NCBI GenBank assembly: GCA_022616725.1 | Contig: JAKEEH010000398.1 | Span: 1 to 51,543, forward strand | Direction of reading: 5' to 3' | Source: Limisphaerales bacterium | GTDB lineage: Bacteria; Verrucomicrobiota; Verrucomicrobiia; Limisphaerales; JAKEEH01 | DNA length: 51,543 bases | Shown here: positions 43,681-51,394 of the stretch, one piece after another | Numbering within the stretch: the first letter of the stretch is position 1 | How the letters are laid out: every line of letters starts with the position of its first letter | Position numbers and translations under genes: made by a program | The notes under the pieces: model-generated | Told to the model about the DNA's origin: nothing | Databases searched by the model: none | Seen by the model: the letters and a program-made list of their open reading frames with translations, nothing else

Positions 43681-43810
43681 ACGGCGTCAGCTTGCATTGC
43701 TGGCGGCTGGGGGGGATTCGGATGCCGAGATGCCAGTTTGCAAGGTTGCCTGGGCGGATGGCGACAATCCGTCTTTTGAAGATATCAAACGGCGGCTTCG
43801 CAGAACGGCG

Positions 43811-44554
43811 TCATGCTGGTCCCCGTCGCCGGTTTATTTTCCTGGCCATCTTCGTAAGGGTTTCCATCCGTTTATCAAACAATTCCTCCAAGACGTAGGA
43901 ATACATCTCGTAGGCTTTGATTACGTCCTCCCTTTTCAAACCTGCCAGATGGCTGCCAGAATTCCCCAGCCATTTTACCGCGAGTATTTTGTCGCCAAGA
44001 TGTGGGGCGGATGGCCGAAACATTTCTATCCGCGCATGTAAGTCATGCGCTCTTTCTCTCCCCTTTTTGTCCCGATACCACTTTTTGACACAGCGATAGT
44101 CCATCAACGCTTCAACCGAGATTCGCAGGGAGTTTCCGGCGGCACTTGGGTTGGCCCAAAATGTAGAGAATGAGTCCACCAGTGGTCCTTTTACTTTTGC
44201 AGGAATTGCAGAAGACAGAGGGAAAAGATGGACAGTCGGGGTGAAAAACTTCACCGCTAGATAAGTCCGATAAGCTGGTTCGCCGTATTTGCCCTCGATC
44301 TGACTCGTGCTGAACGATCCCGCACAATTGACCGATTCTTCACAATCAGAACTGGAACACACGAGTCGCAACGTAAAAACTCCTTCGTACATGGATGGAT
44401 CGCCTTCGTTGTCGCAGCGGAATTCTGACTCCGAAGACTGGTCAAGCTGCGGCTCCTTTTCACGGGCAACCAAGTGAAGCCCACATTTCGGACAAGGAAA
44501 TGGTGGAATCTCACGCTTCGGAAATTCTTCTGTGATGCGACGTATGGCCTGCAT
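43811..44554 (-). CDS. DUF4145 domain protein
   Basis: The 247-residue protein begins with a CxxC pair ('PFPCPKCGLHL') and has two more (CSSSDC). It carries the DUF4145 core: 'DSFSTFWANPSAAGNSLRIS', 'EALMDYRCVKKWY', 'LHARIEMFR', 'LGDKILAVKWLGNSGSH', then 'DVIKAYEMYSYVLEELF'. DUF4145 occurs alone or fused to restriction and other defence proteins; its activity is unknown. ATG 44554 was chosen; a TTG at 44590 would add twelve residues. It is on the opposite strand to the viperin operon, heading a possible operon with the CWC relic and the 86-residue gene. Confidence 0.8.
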   Translation of the reverse strand: MQAIRRITEEFPKREIPPFPCPKCGLHLVAREKEPQLDQSSESEFRCDNEGDPSMYEGVFTLRLVCSSSDCEESVNCAGSFSTSQIEGKYGEPAYRTYLAVKFFTPTVHLFPLSSAIPAKVKGPLVDSFSTFWANPSAAGNSLRISVEALMDYRCVKKWYRDKKGRERAHDLHARIEMFRPSAPHLGDKILAVKWLGNSGSHLAGLKREDVIKAYEMYSYVLEELFDKRMETLTKMARKINRRRGPA

Positions 44555-44590
44555 TGTTAGCAACGCATGGTTTTCATGCCTTCCGACCAA

Positions 44591-45044
44591 CAGTGACTCT
44601 ATCGTCAGCGGTGGCCCGTTGGTTCAGTCCTCGTCGCGAACAATCCCTCCAATCAAGGCGATTCGTGTCAGTTTTAGTCCGTGGCCGGATTGCAGCCTGA
44701 ATAAAATGAAAGCGGGAGCGCGTTGCAGAAAGTGCCCAATGGGCAACTTGCGCGAGGTCAAAGGTGGTTTGCTGACCGGATGACGACGATGCCATGTCAC
44801 GAGTTTCATCCAACGAACCAACGCTGGTTTGGCTTCCACACCTCCACTTCCATTTTGTGTGCGTGCTACATCTTCGCAACCGTGGGTTTGGATAGCCTGC
44901 GAACCGTGATGACTGGCCAGCGCAATCGGATACACAGTTTGTGTCAAACTTACACACGCGGTGCATCGCGCTCCGTTAGTCTGCGCGGCATGAATGGCTG
45001 TGGGTCCGCAATGAGTGCCAGCCAGCGAATCGAAGGAATGACGT
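44591..45044. other. Stretch without a supported gene
   Basis: Overlapping open frames on both strands show no recognised features. Directly before the next gene there is an AAGGA ribosome site (45033-45037) and, further up, a short inverted pair TGTGT/ACACA near 44945, which could be an operator. It divides the divergent DUF4145 and HTH genes and should hold both promoters. Confidence 0.4.
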
Positions 45045-45458
45045 ATGAGCGTGTTCGTTAATGAACAGGTGACGGCGGGCAAAGGTGCGCAGTCGTCCGG
45101 CGCGATGGAACTGGTGTCGTCTCATGTTCGCGAACTGCTCAATGCAAGGCGGCTCCAAGGACGATTAAACACCCGGCAGACGGCAGCGCTGCTCAACTGT
45201 GGCGAGCACGATATTCCAGTGCTGGTGAACAAAGGCTTGCTGACGCCGCTGGGCCATCCGCCGCCCAATGCCATGAAATACTTTGCCCCGCTGGAAGTGC
45301 TCGAACTGGCCGGAGATCGCGAAAAGATGGGGCAGATATGCGACGCGCTGTATGAGCACTGGCGGGAGAAGAACGCGGCCAAGGCGAGCGCCACGCGCAA
45401 GGCGCGTTCAGCAACGAGCGGCGGTTCCAACGGCGCACTCAAACGGAATGGTCACTGA
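45045..45458 (+). CDS. Helix-turn-helix protein, excisionase/MerR-like
   Basis: The 137-residue protein has 'RLNTRQTAALLNCGEHDIPV' followed by 'LVNKGLLTPLG' and 'KYFAPLEVLELAGD'. The pattern of helix-turn-helix, wing, then 'yF...ev..l' is that of excisionase/MerR-like DNA-binding domains. The C-terminal tail is basic (KASATRKARSATSGG). Such proteins control excision or transfer functions on mobile elements. ATG 45045 has an AAGGA site 7 bases upstream. It precedes the seven-repeat protein and the relaxase on the same strand. Confidence 0.7.
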   Translation: MSVFVNEQVTAGKGAQSSGAMELVSSHVRELLNARRLQGRLNTRQTAALLNCGEHDIPVLVNKGLLTPLGHPPPNAMKYFAPLEVLELAGDREKMGQICDALYEHWREKNAAKASATRKARSATSGGSNGALKRNGH

Positions 45459-45631
45459 GATTGAGGTGCCACCCGTCATGTGAAGAACGCTCTAACGTGA
45501 ACCAAGTCTGTTTCGCTGGGAAGAGCAGGAGGCGGCTAATGGTCGTCTTCTCAAGCAATGTTCAGTTCATGCAGGACGAACGGGGTTGCTGCTGATTTTC
45601 CCGGCGACTCCTGATAGGCTCGCCAAACCTT

Positions 45632-45647
45632 GGCCAGCAGGCTGGCC
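45632..45647. promoter_or_regulatory. Palindrome before the seven-repeat gene
   Basis: GGCCAGC-AG-GCTGGCC is a perfect inverted repeat ending 11 bases before ATG 45659. It could be an operator for the encoded DNA-binding protein, but no experiment or second copy supports this. Confidence 0.4.
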
Positions 45648-45658
45648 GGGCCTGCGCT

Positions 45659-46780
45659 ATGACCGCAAAACGATCTCCGAGCGTTCCTGATCGCCTGTTG
45701 GCGCGGAAGATTCGCAAGAAATCCGACGCTGAACTGGCGCGGCTGCTGCGTCGCTCCCATTTCGCCGGACGTACTCCAAAACTCCGGCGCGCGAAGAAGC
45801 TCGTCGAATGGTGGGACGAGAAGGAGATCAAGCTCCTGGGCCGGATGGCAGACGAGGATTTGGCGAGACAGCTTGGCCGGAGCATCCGATCCGTTCGTGC
45901 CCGGCGCGAAAAGCTTCACATCCCTGTCTTTGCGCCCGCCGTTCGCGCCTGGACGCGCGCGGAACTCCGGTTGCTCGGCACCCGCCCGGATCAACAGGTG
46001 GCCGGCGAGTTGGGCCGCACGCGGCACGCGGTGCAGGGCAAACGCCATTCGCTGGGAATCCCGCCGTTTTGGGAACATCGCAAGACATGGACGCCGAAAG
46101 AAGATGCGCTCGTGGGCACGGTGCCGGACGAACAATTGGCCCAACGGCTTGGACGTTCTGTCGGTTCGGTCCGCTCCCGGCGGCACAAAAAGACCTTGGT
46201 GCGCTTCGTTTCGGGCGTGGATCGCTGGCGCGCGCGCGAAGTCCGGCTCCTCGGCATGCGTCCCGACGAAGAGGTCGCCCGTCGAACCGGCCGGTCGGTG
46301 GAAGCCGTGCGGGCGAGGCGCGTGAAGCTCAAGAGACCGAACTTCGTCCGCGCGCGGACGAATTGGAGGAAGCAGGAGGAGAAACAACTGGGCACCGGCC
46401 CGGATCGCAAGATCGCAGCGCGGTTGGGACGCAGCGTCGGGGCGGTACGGACGCGTCGTTGTGTGAAACGCATTCCTGGTTTTCAACCAATCGGTCACAA
46501 GTGGCCGCCCGCCGAAGACAGACGCTTGGGCACGCGACCGGATCGAGAGATTGCTCGCCTGCTGGGCCGCTCCGTCCGCTCGGTGATGAAGCGCCGGCTG
46601 CGCTTGGGCATTCCCAATCCCTTCTCTCAAGTCGTCCGCTGGACTGCGGCGGAAGAGCGATTGCTGGGCAGAACCTCGGACGACATTTTGGCCCGGCGAC
46701 TCGGGCGAAAAGCCAGTGCCGTCCTCCAGCGCCGCCGCCTCAAACGCATTCCTCCCTTCCGGGATGCCGCCACGCCGTAG
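45659..46780 (+). CDS. Seven-repeat Myb/SANT-like DNA-binding protein
   Basis: The 373-residue protein is built of seven consecutive units of exactly 46 residues, from residue 52 to the last residue. Each begins with Trp and follows W-x3-E-x3-LG-x2-PD-x2-xA-x2-LGRS-x2-xV-x2-RR-x-K-x-IP-x-F. Such Trp/E/LGR/RR units are Myb/SANT- or GcrA-like three-helix DNA-binding folds. The part before residue 52 holds a degenerate further unit ('KSDAELARLLRRSHFAGRTP'). Residues just after LGRS vary between units (IRSVRA, RHAVQG, VGSVRS, VEAVRA, VGAVRT, VRSVMK, ASAVLQ), as expected for base-reading positions. The protein is very basic and has no other domain. It lies just before the relaxase gene. A long open frame on the opposite strand is rejected because the repeat periodicity is kept at protein level only in this frame. 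Confidence 0.8.
   Translation: MTAKRSPSVPDRLLARKIRKKSDAELARLLRRSHFAGRTPKLRRAKKLVEWWDEKEIKLLGRMADEDLARQLGRSIRSVRARREKLHIPVFAPAVRAWTRAELRLLGTRPDQQVAGELGRTRHAVQGKRHSLGIPPFWEHRKTWTPKEDALVGTVPDEQLAQRLGRSVGSVRSRRHKKTLVRFVSGVDRWRAREVRLLGMRPDEEVARRTGRSVEAVRARRVKLKRPNFVRARTNWRKQEEKQLGTGPDRKIAARLGRSVGAVRTRRCVKRIPGFQPIGHKWPPAEDRRLGTRPDREIARLLGRSVRSVMKRRLRLGIPNPFSQVVRWTAAEERLLGRTSDDILARRLGRKASAVLQRRRLKRIPPFRDAATP
45812..46777 (+). repeat. Seven 138-base coding repeats
   Basis: Units start at 45812, 45950, 46088, 46226, 46364, 46502 and 46640. Length is constant at 138 bases with no insertions or deletions. Similarity is higher in protein than in DNA, which shows selection on the encoded repeats. Confidence 0.8.
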
Positions 46781-46879
46781 CCTCATTCAGCCCGGCATTT
46801 CAAAGTATTCCGCTTAACAGGCTTTAACTCGCCCACTACCTGCTAACCGGCTCGGTTCCTGTGGCCGTATCTTCGTCTC

Positions 46880-49747
46880 ATGCTTGCGGCCAAAGCCCAG
46901 TACAGTCTCGACGACGCGAAGGGCTACTTCGAGGAGCATCTGTGTGTGGGCGATTACTATTCCGAAGGCCAGCACGTCGCCGGGCAATGGGTCGGCAAGG
47001 GAGCGGAAGAATTGCGGCTGTCCGGCATCACGCGCGCTCAAGAGTTTCTGCGGCTATGCGAGAATCTGCATCCACAAACGGGCGAACGGCTGACGCAGCG
47101 GCAGATGACGACGCGCACGGAGATCGGGCCGGATGGGAAGGAACATCAGCACGCCAACCGCCGGGTGTTTTATGACTTCACGTTCTCACCGCCCAAGTCG
47201 GTGTCGATTGCGGCGCTCGTCGGCGATGATGCGCGCATCGTCGAGGCACACGAGCAATCCGTGAGCGCGGCGATGCGCCAGTTGGAATCTTACGCCGCGA
47301 CTCGTGTGCGCAAGCAGGGCCAATGCACCGACCGCACCACGGGCAAGATCGTGGCGGCAGTGTTCCGGCACGAAACCTCCCGCGCGCTCGATCCGCATCT
47401 GCACAGCCATTGCATCGTGTTTAACGCAACGTATGACCCGGTGGAGAAGCGTTGGAAGGCGCTCCAGAATCACGACATGCTCGCGGCGCAGAAGTTCGTG
47501 GAGAACGTCTATTACCACGAGCTGGCCCGCGAGCTTCACCGATTCGGTTATGCCATCGAGAACAAGCCGCGCGGTGATTTTGAAATCAAGGGCGTCTCGC
47601 CGGAATTGATTCAGCGATTTTCCAAGCGGCATCAGGAGATTGATGATAAGACGCGCGAACTGCTGGAAGCGCAGCCGGAGAAGGCGAGCGGGAACATCGC
47701 TGAAATCCGCGACCACATCGCGCACAAGGAACGGGCGCGGAAGATCAAGGACATCGGCCTGGCCCGCCTGCAAAGCCTGTGGGACGGCCAGTTGACGCCG
47801 GAGGAAAAGGCGGCGCTGCGGAGGCTGACGGTTGAACAGCCCGCCGTCGCCGTCACATCGAGCGAGACTGCCGTGAAGGCCGTCGCGTGGGCTGAGGAAC
47901 ATTTGTTTGACCGGCGTTCGGTCGTCCACGAGCACGAACTTTGGCGGCACGCGCTCGAACACGCGCGCGGGCAGAACGTGGATTTGACGGAACTGCAATC
48001 AGTCACGCGCCAGCGCGGATACATTCGCGACGAGAAGCAGCCCGACAAGGTGACAACACGCGAGACGTTGCAACGGGAATGGGCGATGGTGAGCATGGCC
48101 AAGGAAGGCGTCGGCGGCTTCCATCCGTTCTGCTGGGATTATCGAACCAGCAACCCGCAGTTGGACGCGGAGCAGCGCGAAGCGGTCGAACACATCCTGG
48201 GTTCCCTCAATTTCGTCACCCTCTTTCGTGGCGGAGCGGGAACCGGCAAGAGCTTCACGCTGCGCGAGGTCAAACGCGGCCTGGAACAGGCCGGGCGGGT
48301 CGTTCACGTCATCGCGCCGCAACGTCAGCAGGTGATGGATTTGGAACGCGATGGTTTTAATGGCGCGCAGACGGTCAGCGGATTCCTCGCGCGCAAAGGC
48401 ATGACGGCTCGCGCGGTCGTGCTCGTGGATGAAGCCGGTCAAATCGGCGGCAAGCAGATGCTCGCGCTGCTGGAGTTGATTCAGGGGCGCGAGGGCCGGG
48501 TGATTCTTTCCGGCGACACGCGCCAGCATGGAGCGGTGGACGCCACGGATGCCCTTCGGGCGTTGGAGAAGTACGCGGAGTTGCGACCGATTGAGTTGAC
48601 GAACATTCGGCGGCAGAACCCGGAACTGGCGAAGACTCTCGCGGAACGCGAACACATCCAGCAGTACAAACAGGCGGTCATCGAGGCTCGCGACGGCAAG
48701 CTGCGCGAGTCGTTTGAACGGCTGGACAAGCAAGGCGTCGTCGAGCCATGCACCCTGGCCAACCAGCACGACAAGTTGACCGCGTGTTACCTCGAACATC
48801 TCAAGGCCAGACATGACACCGTGGTTGTCTCGCAAAGCTGGAACGAAATCCATCAGGTCAACGAGACGATTCGATCGGCGTTGAAACAGGAAAAGCTCGT
48901 TGGTGAAACTGAAACCGTCATCACGGCTTTCCAGCCTGTGAACCTGACCGATGCTCAGAAGCGCGACCATCGCTCCTACGACGCAAACTCGGTAATGGTC
49001 TTCAACCGCGACGTTCGGGGTTTCAAGAAAGGCGAGAGCGCCCGACTGGAAGCGGTCACGGACACTCACTTGATCGTCAAGAGCGATTCGCGCGTCGCGT
49101 CCGTGCCGCTGAAACATCTGGACCGGCTCACCGTCTGCCAGCGCAAGGAACTGGCGTTGTCCGCTGGCGACCGGCTGCAACTCAAGGCCAATGGCCGAAG
49201 TGAAGACGGACGGCACCTGGCCAATGGCGAACTGGTGACGGTCAAGACAACCCGCGCCGACGGACGCATTGAGTTGAGCGATGGCCGGGTGTTGGAAGCG
49301 AACTTCCGCCAGTTCGTGCGCGGCTACGCCGTCACATCCTACGCTTCGCAAGGCAAGACGGTCGATTACGTCCTGTTTTCTGATTCGGCGGTGCGCGCCG
49401 CCACGAACGATCAACAGTGGTACGTCACCATTTCGCGGGGCCGCAAAGGCGTTCACATCTTCACCACCGACAAGCCGCAGTTGCGCGAGAGCATCACGCG
49501 CTCCGGTCAACGCCCCCTGGCGCTCGAACTCATAGGCGGCTCCGGCCCGCGCCCCGCGCTGCGACTGTGGGATAAGCTGCATGGTTATCTCCTGCGCTTT
49601 GGCCGCACCGCCGCCGACCGTTTCTGCCGGTTGAAACAAGCGCGTCGTCAACGCGCTCAACACACTGTTAAACATGAATACCAAACCACCCGAATGCTGG
49701 GCGAGCGATCCGAACGCGCGCGGCGTCAAAATCGAATTGTCCCTTGA
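46880..49747 (+). CDS. MobF-family conjugative relaxase-helicase (TraI/TrwC-like)
   Basis: The 955-residue protein has an N-terminal TrwC relaxase domain: 'MLAAKAQYSLDDAKGYFEEH' and 'GDYYSEGQHVAGQWVGKGAE' (candidate nicking Tyr in YY), 'FYDFTFSPPKSVSIAALVG', and the metal-binding three-histidine motif H173-L-H175-S-H177 ('DPHLHSHCIVFNA'). A RecD-like helicase follows with Walker A 'GGAGTGKSFTLREV' near residue 452, 'VLVDEAGQIGGKQM' and C-terminal 'VTSYASQGKTVDYV' and 'YVTISRGRKGVHIFT'. It nicks oriT and unwinds the strand for conjugative transfer. Length is usual for chromosomal MobF proteins. The ATG at 46880 gives the normal N terminus. No coupling protein or type IV secretion genes are seen in the window. 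Confidence 0.93.
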   Translation: MLAAKAQYSLDDAKGYFEEHLCVGDYYSEGQHVAGQWVGKGAEELRLSGITRAQEFLRLCENLHPQTGERLTQRQMTTRTEIGPDGKEHQHANRRVFYDFTFSPPKSVSIAALVGDDARIVEAHEQSVSAAMRQLESYAATRVRKQGQCTDRTTGKIVAAVFRHETSRALDPHLHSHCIVFNATYDPVEKRWKALQNHDMLAAQKFVENVYYHELARELHRFGYAIENKPRGDFEIKGVSPELIQRFSKRHQEIDDKTRELLEAQPEKASGNIAEIRDHIAHKERARKIKDIGLARLQSLWDGQLTPEEKAALRRLTVEQPAVAVTSSETAVKAVAWAEEHLFDRRSVVHEHELWRHALEHARGQNVDLTELQSVTRQRGYIRDEKQPDKVTTRETLQREWAMVSMAKEGVGGFHPFCWDYRTSNPQLDAEQREAVEHILGSLNFVTLFRGGAGTGKSFTLREVKRGLEQAGRVVHVIAPQRQQVMDLERDGFNGAQTVSGFLARKGMTARAVVLVDEAGQIGGKQMLALLELIQGREGRVILSGDTRQHGAVDATDALRALEKYAELRPIELTNIRRQNPELAKTLAEREHIQQYKQAVIEARDGKLRESFERLDKQGVVEPCTLANQHDKLTACYLEHLKARHDTVVVSQSWNEIHQVNETIRSALKQEKLVGETETVITAFQPVNLTDAQKRDHRSYDANSVMVFNRDVRGFKKGESARLEAVTDTHLIVKSDSRVASVPLKHLDRLTVCQRKELALSAGDRLQLKANGRSEDGRHLANGELVTVKTTRADGRIELSDGRVLEANFRQFVRGYAVTSYASQGKTVDYVLFSDSAVRAATNDQQWYVTISRGRKGVHIFTTDKPQLRESITRSGQRPLALELIGGSGPRPALRLWDKLHGYLLRFGRTAADRFCRLKQARRQRAQHTVKHEYQTTRMLGERSERARRQNRIVP

Positions 49748-50021
49748 ACGCAGCCTCGTGCTGCCGCACGACCAGTTCACATTTTCAGAACTGACCAGTG
49801 ACGGCAAAGAACAACGCCTGCGCCTGGTCTTCGCCACGCACGAGGTGCTGGTGCGCGGCACCTGCCTGCGGCGAATCGAATCAGCGATGCAACGCGAGGA
49901 ACTCTCGCTCCTGACCCGGCTGCCGGAACATCAAAAATCCCTGGTCGGCGAAGGCCATCCGGTGGTGCTGCAAATCACGGTGAGTGAGGCGGGGGCCGCC
50001 GCCTCGTCGGTGCCAGTGTAA
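49674..50021 (+). CDS. Small protein downstream of the relaxase (115 residues)
   Basis: No family is recognised. The frame begins inside the last 74 bases of the relaxase gene. 'HDQFTFSELTSDGKEQRLRL', 'FATHEVLVRGTCLRRI' and 'VVLQITVSEAG' suggest a small beta-rich domain with a connecting helix ('SAMQREELSLLTRLPEH'). The overlap with the relaxase and good codon use point to co-translation and a transfer-related role. Confidence 0.65.
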   Translation: MNTKPPECWASDPNARGVKIELSLERSLVLPHDQFTFSELTSDGKEQRLRLVFATHEVLVRGTCLRRIESAMQREELSLLTRLPEHQKSLVGEGHPVVLQITVSEAGAAASSVPV

Positions 50022-50075
50022 GGACGTTCCACGCGGAGCGCGCTCGTTCGGTCATTCCTCCATTCGTCGCGCGGA

Positions 50076-50879
50076 TCAAATCCTCATGCCGCGCGACTGG
50101 CTCGTGCCGGTGATCTGACGCAACGCCTCCTTGACCTCCCGCTCGAAGGCCATTTGCTGGATGCGTTGCGGAATCAATTCCGGCCAGTGAATGACGCCCG
50201 TATGCAGCGCCTCGAATTGACGCCCCGAATAAGTGTTCTTCAATGCGGCCAGCATGGCGACATACCGGCCGCACACGTTCCTTTGCTGCGCGCGGTCTGC
50301 GGTCTGCGCCCGCATGTCCTCCAGAAAATGGGGCACGCACAGAGCCAGCATCCCCACATGCTTCACGTCCTGGCGCGGTTTATCCGGCTGGTTCTGATCG
50401 ATGTCCACGGCATTGCGGATTTTCCCGGCCAGCAGCAACACCGGGTCGAGCACGCGCACCGTCACGGTTTGTCCGGTTCCGGGTACGCGGACCACACCCT
50501 CGCGCACATTCTCCACGATGGTCTGGTGTGACACACCCTTGATTTCGGAAAGGAATTCCACCGTCAGGCCAGCACCGCCGGCTTGCGAACTCAAGACCGC
50601 CTGCACCGGCCCGCCGCCCACCGGCGGGGGCGAAACATGCCAGCCGATGGCGCGGGCCACTTGTTGGGCTTCTCCTTCCGTGCCGATGACATCGAGGTCT
50701 TTGCTCGTGAAGGGCAGCGACGTTTTTAACTTCGGTTCGCGTTCGGAATAGAGCTCCGCCCAAAAGTTGGCAGCCTGCCCGCCCACGATGATGAACGGTT
50801 GGCCCGCGCCGTCGCGTTGCTGCAACAGCGTTAAATACGCTCGGAGTTCTGTCGGAGATTTTGGATGATCCGCGCCCAT
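50076..50879 (-). CDS. Nucleotidyltransferase-fold protein, AbiEii/toxin-like
   Basis: The 267-residue protein has the nucleotidyltransferase pattern: 'FIIVGGQAANFWAELY' with Gly33-Gly34, and 'FTSKDLDVIG' with the metal-binding pair Asp61 and Asp63. A third carboxylate is likely in 'GLTVEFLSEI'. 'VRVLDPVLLLAGKIRNAVD' resembles the helix after the active site in AbiEii-type and related NTase toxins. The product would transfer nucleotides to a tRNA or protein target. The gene overlaps by 49 bases the small upstream gene on the same strand, as in toxin-antitoxin pairs. ATG 50879 is preceded by AAGGA at about 11 bases. Confidence 0.75.
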   Translation of the reverse strand: MGADHPKSPTELRAYLTLLQQRDGAGQPFIIVGGQAANFWAELYSEREPKLKTSLPFTSKDLDVIGTEGEAQQVARAIGWHVSPPPVGGGPVQAVLSSQAGGAGLTVEFLSEIKGVSHQTIVENVREGVVRVPGTGQTVTVRVLDPVLLLAGKIRNAVDIDQNQPDKPRQDVKHVGMLALCVPHFLEDMRAQTADRAQQRNVCGRYVAMLAALKNTYSGRQFEALHTGVIHWPELIPQRIQQMAFEREVKEALRQITGTSQSRGMRI

Positions 50880-51052
50880 GATTCAGGAGTTCCTTTCGGA
50901 GTTAAATCCACGGAAACAATATCAGCAGCGGACCAGATGAACGAATTTTCCCGTTGCAATTGCTCCGGCGTGACCTCGCCCGCCGCCAGACGCCTCATAT
51001 CTTCGGCGCGCTGACGGCCTTCAATCGCCCGGATGTCAACCGGCTCGTTCAT
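50831..51052 (-). CDS. Small protein paired with the nucleotidyltransferase (possible antitoxin)
   Basis: The 73-residue protein reads MNEPVDIRAIEGRQRAEDM, then 'GEVTPEQLQRENSFI' and 'LTPKGTPESWARIIQNLRQN'. It is helical at the N terminus and acidic overall. No family is recognised with confidence. It lies first in a two-gene unit and overlaps the nucleotidyltransferase start by 49 bases, an order usual for an antitoxin. ATG 51052 was chosen; an upstream ATG at 51082 or TTG at 51088 would add ten or twelve residues. Confidence 0.65.
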   Translation of the reverse strand: MNEPVDIRAIEGRQRAEDMRRLAAGEVTPEQLQRENSFIWSAADIVSVDLTPKGTPESWARIIQNLRQNSERI

Positions 51053-51103
51053 CGTCGCTACTCTACTGCTTTTGAATGGCATTGCCAAGGCTGTCTTGTT
51101 TGC

Positions 51104-51134
51104 CGCGCCCGCCAGGCTATCGCTGGCGGGCGCG
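51104..51134. repeat. Perfect 12-base inverted repeat
   Basis: CGCGCCCGCCAG (51104-51115) and CTGGCGGGCGCG (51123-51134) flank a 7-base loop (GCTATCG). No T-run follows on either side. Confidence 0.65.
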
Positions 51135-51344
51135 AGCCTTGAGTTTCACGCGGCGAAGGACTGGCTGTCGTCGTCCGCCGGTGAACTGGATTCCAGCACC
51201 GGCAACGGCAGTGACAGCCTCACGAGCCGCCAGACCCGCGCTGGATGGATTTGGCCTGATTGCAAACTCACGGGTGCAAGCGAGGTGGAGGCGAACCACG
51301 CCACGTTTGTGGACTTCGACCATCATCGGCGACCAGAACTTTTA

Positions 51345-51394
51345 CTGGCAGTTTGCTGGCAGCCCGGTGCTGGCACTGCCAGTCGATTTGCCAG
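51345..51394. repeat. Clustered CTGGCA/TGCCAG words
   Basis: CTGGCA occurs at 51345, 51356 and 51370 and its complement TGCCAG at 51377 and 51389, within 50 bases. The first two are 11 bases apart, about one helical turn. The arrangement resembles oriT or iteron-type protein-binding sites. Confidence 0.5.

Noticed and set aside
45551-46786. Minus-strand open frame of 411 codons over the seven-repeat gene
   Set aside because: Repeats are conserved at protein level with invariant W, LGRS and RR only in the plus frame; the minus frame shows mirrored periodicity as a by-product.
47999-49861. Minus-strand open frame of 620 codons over the relaxase gene
   Set aside because: The plus strand encodes an unmistakable relaxase-helicase; the antisense frame has no recognisable motif.
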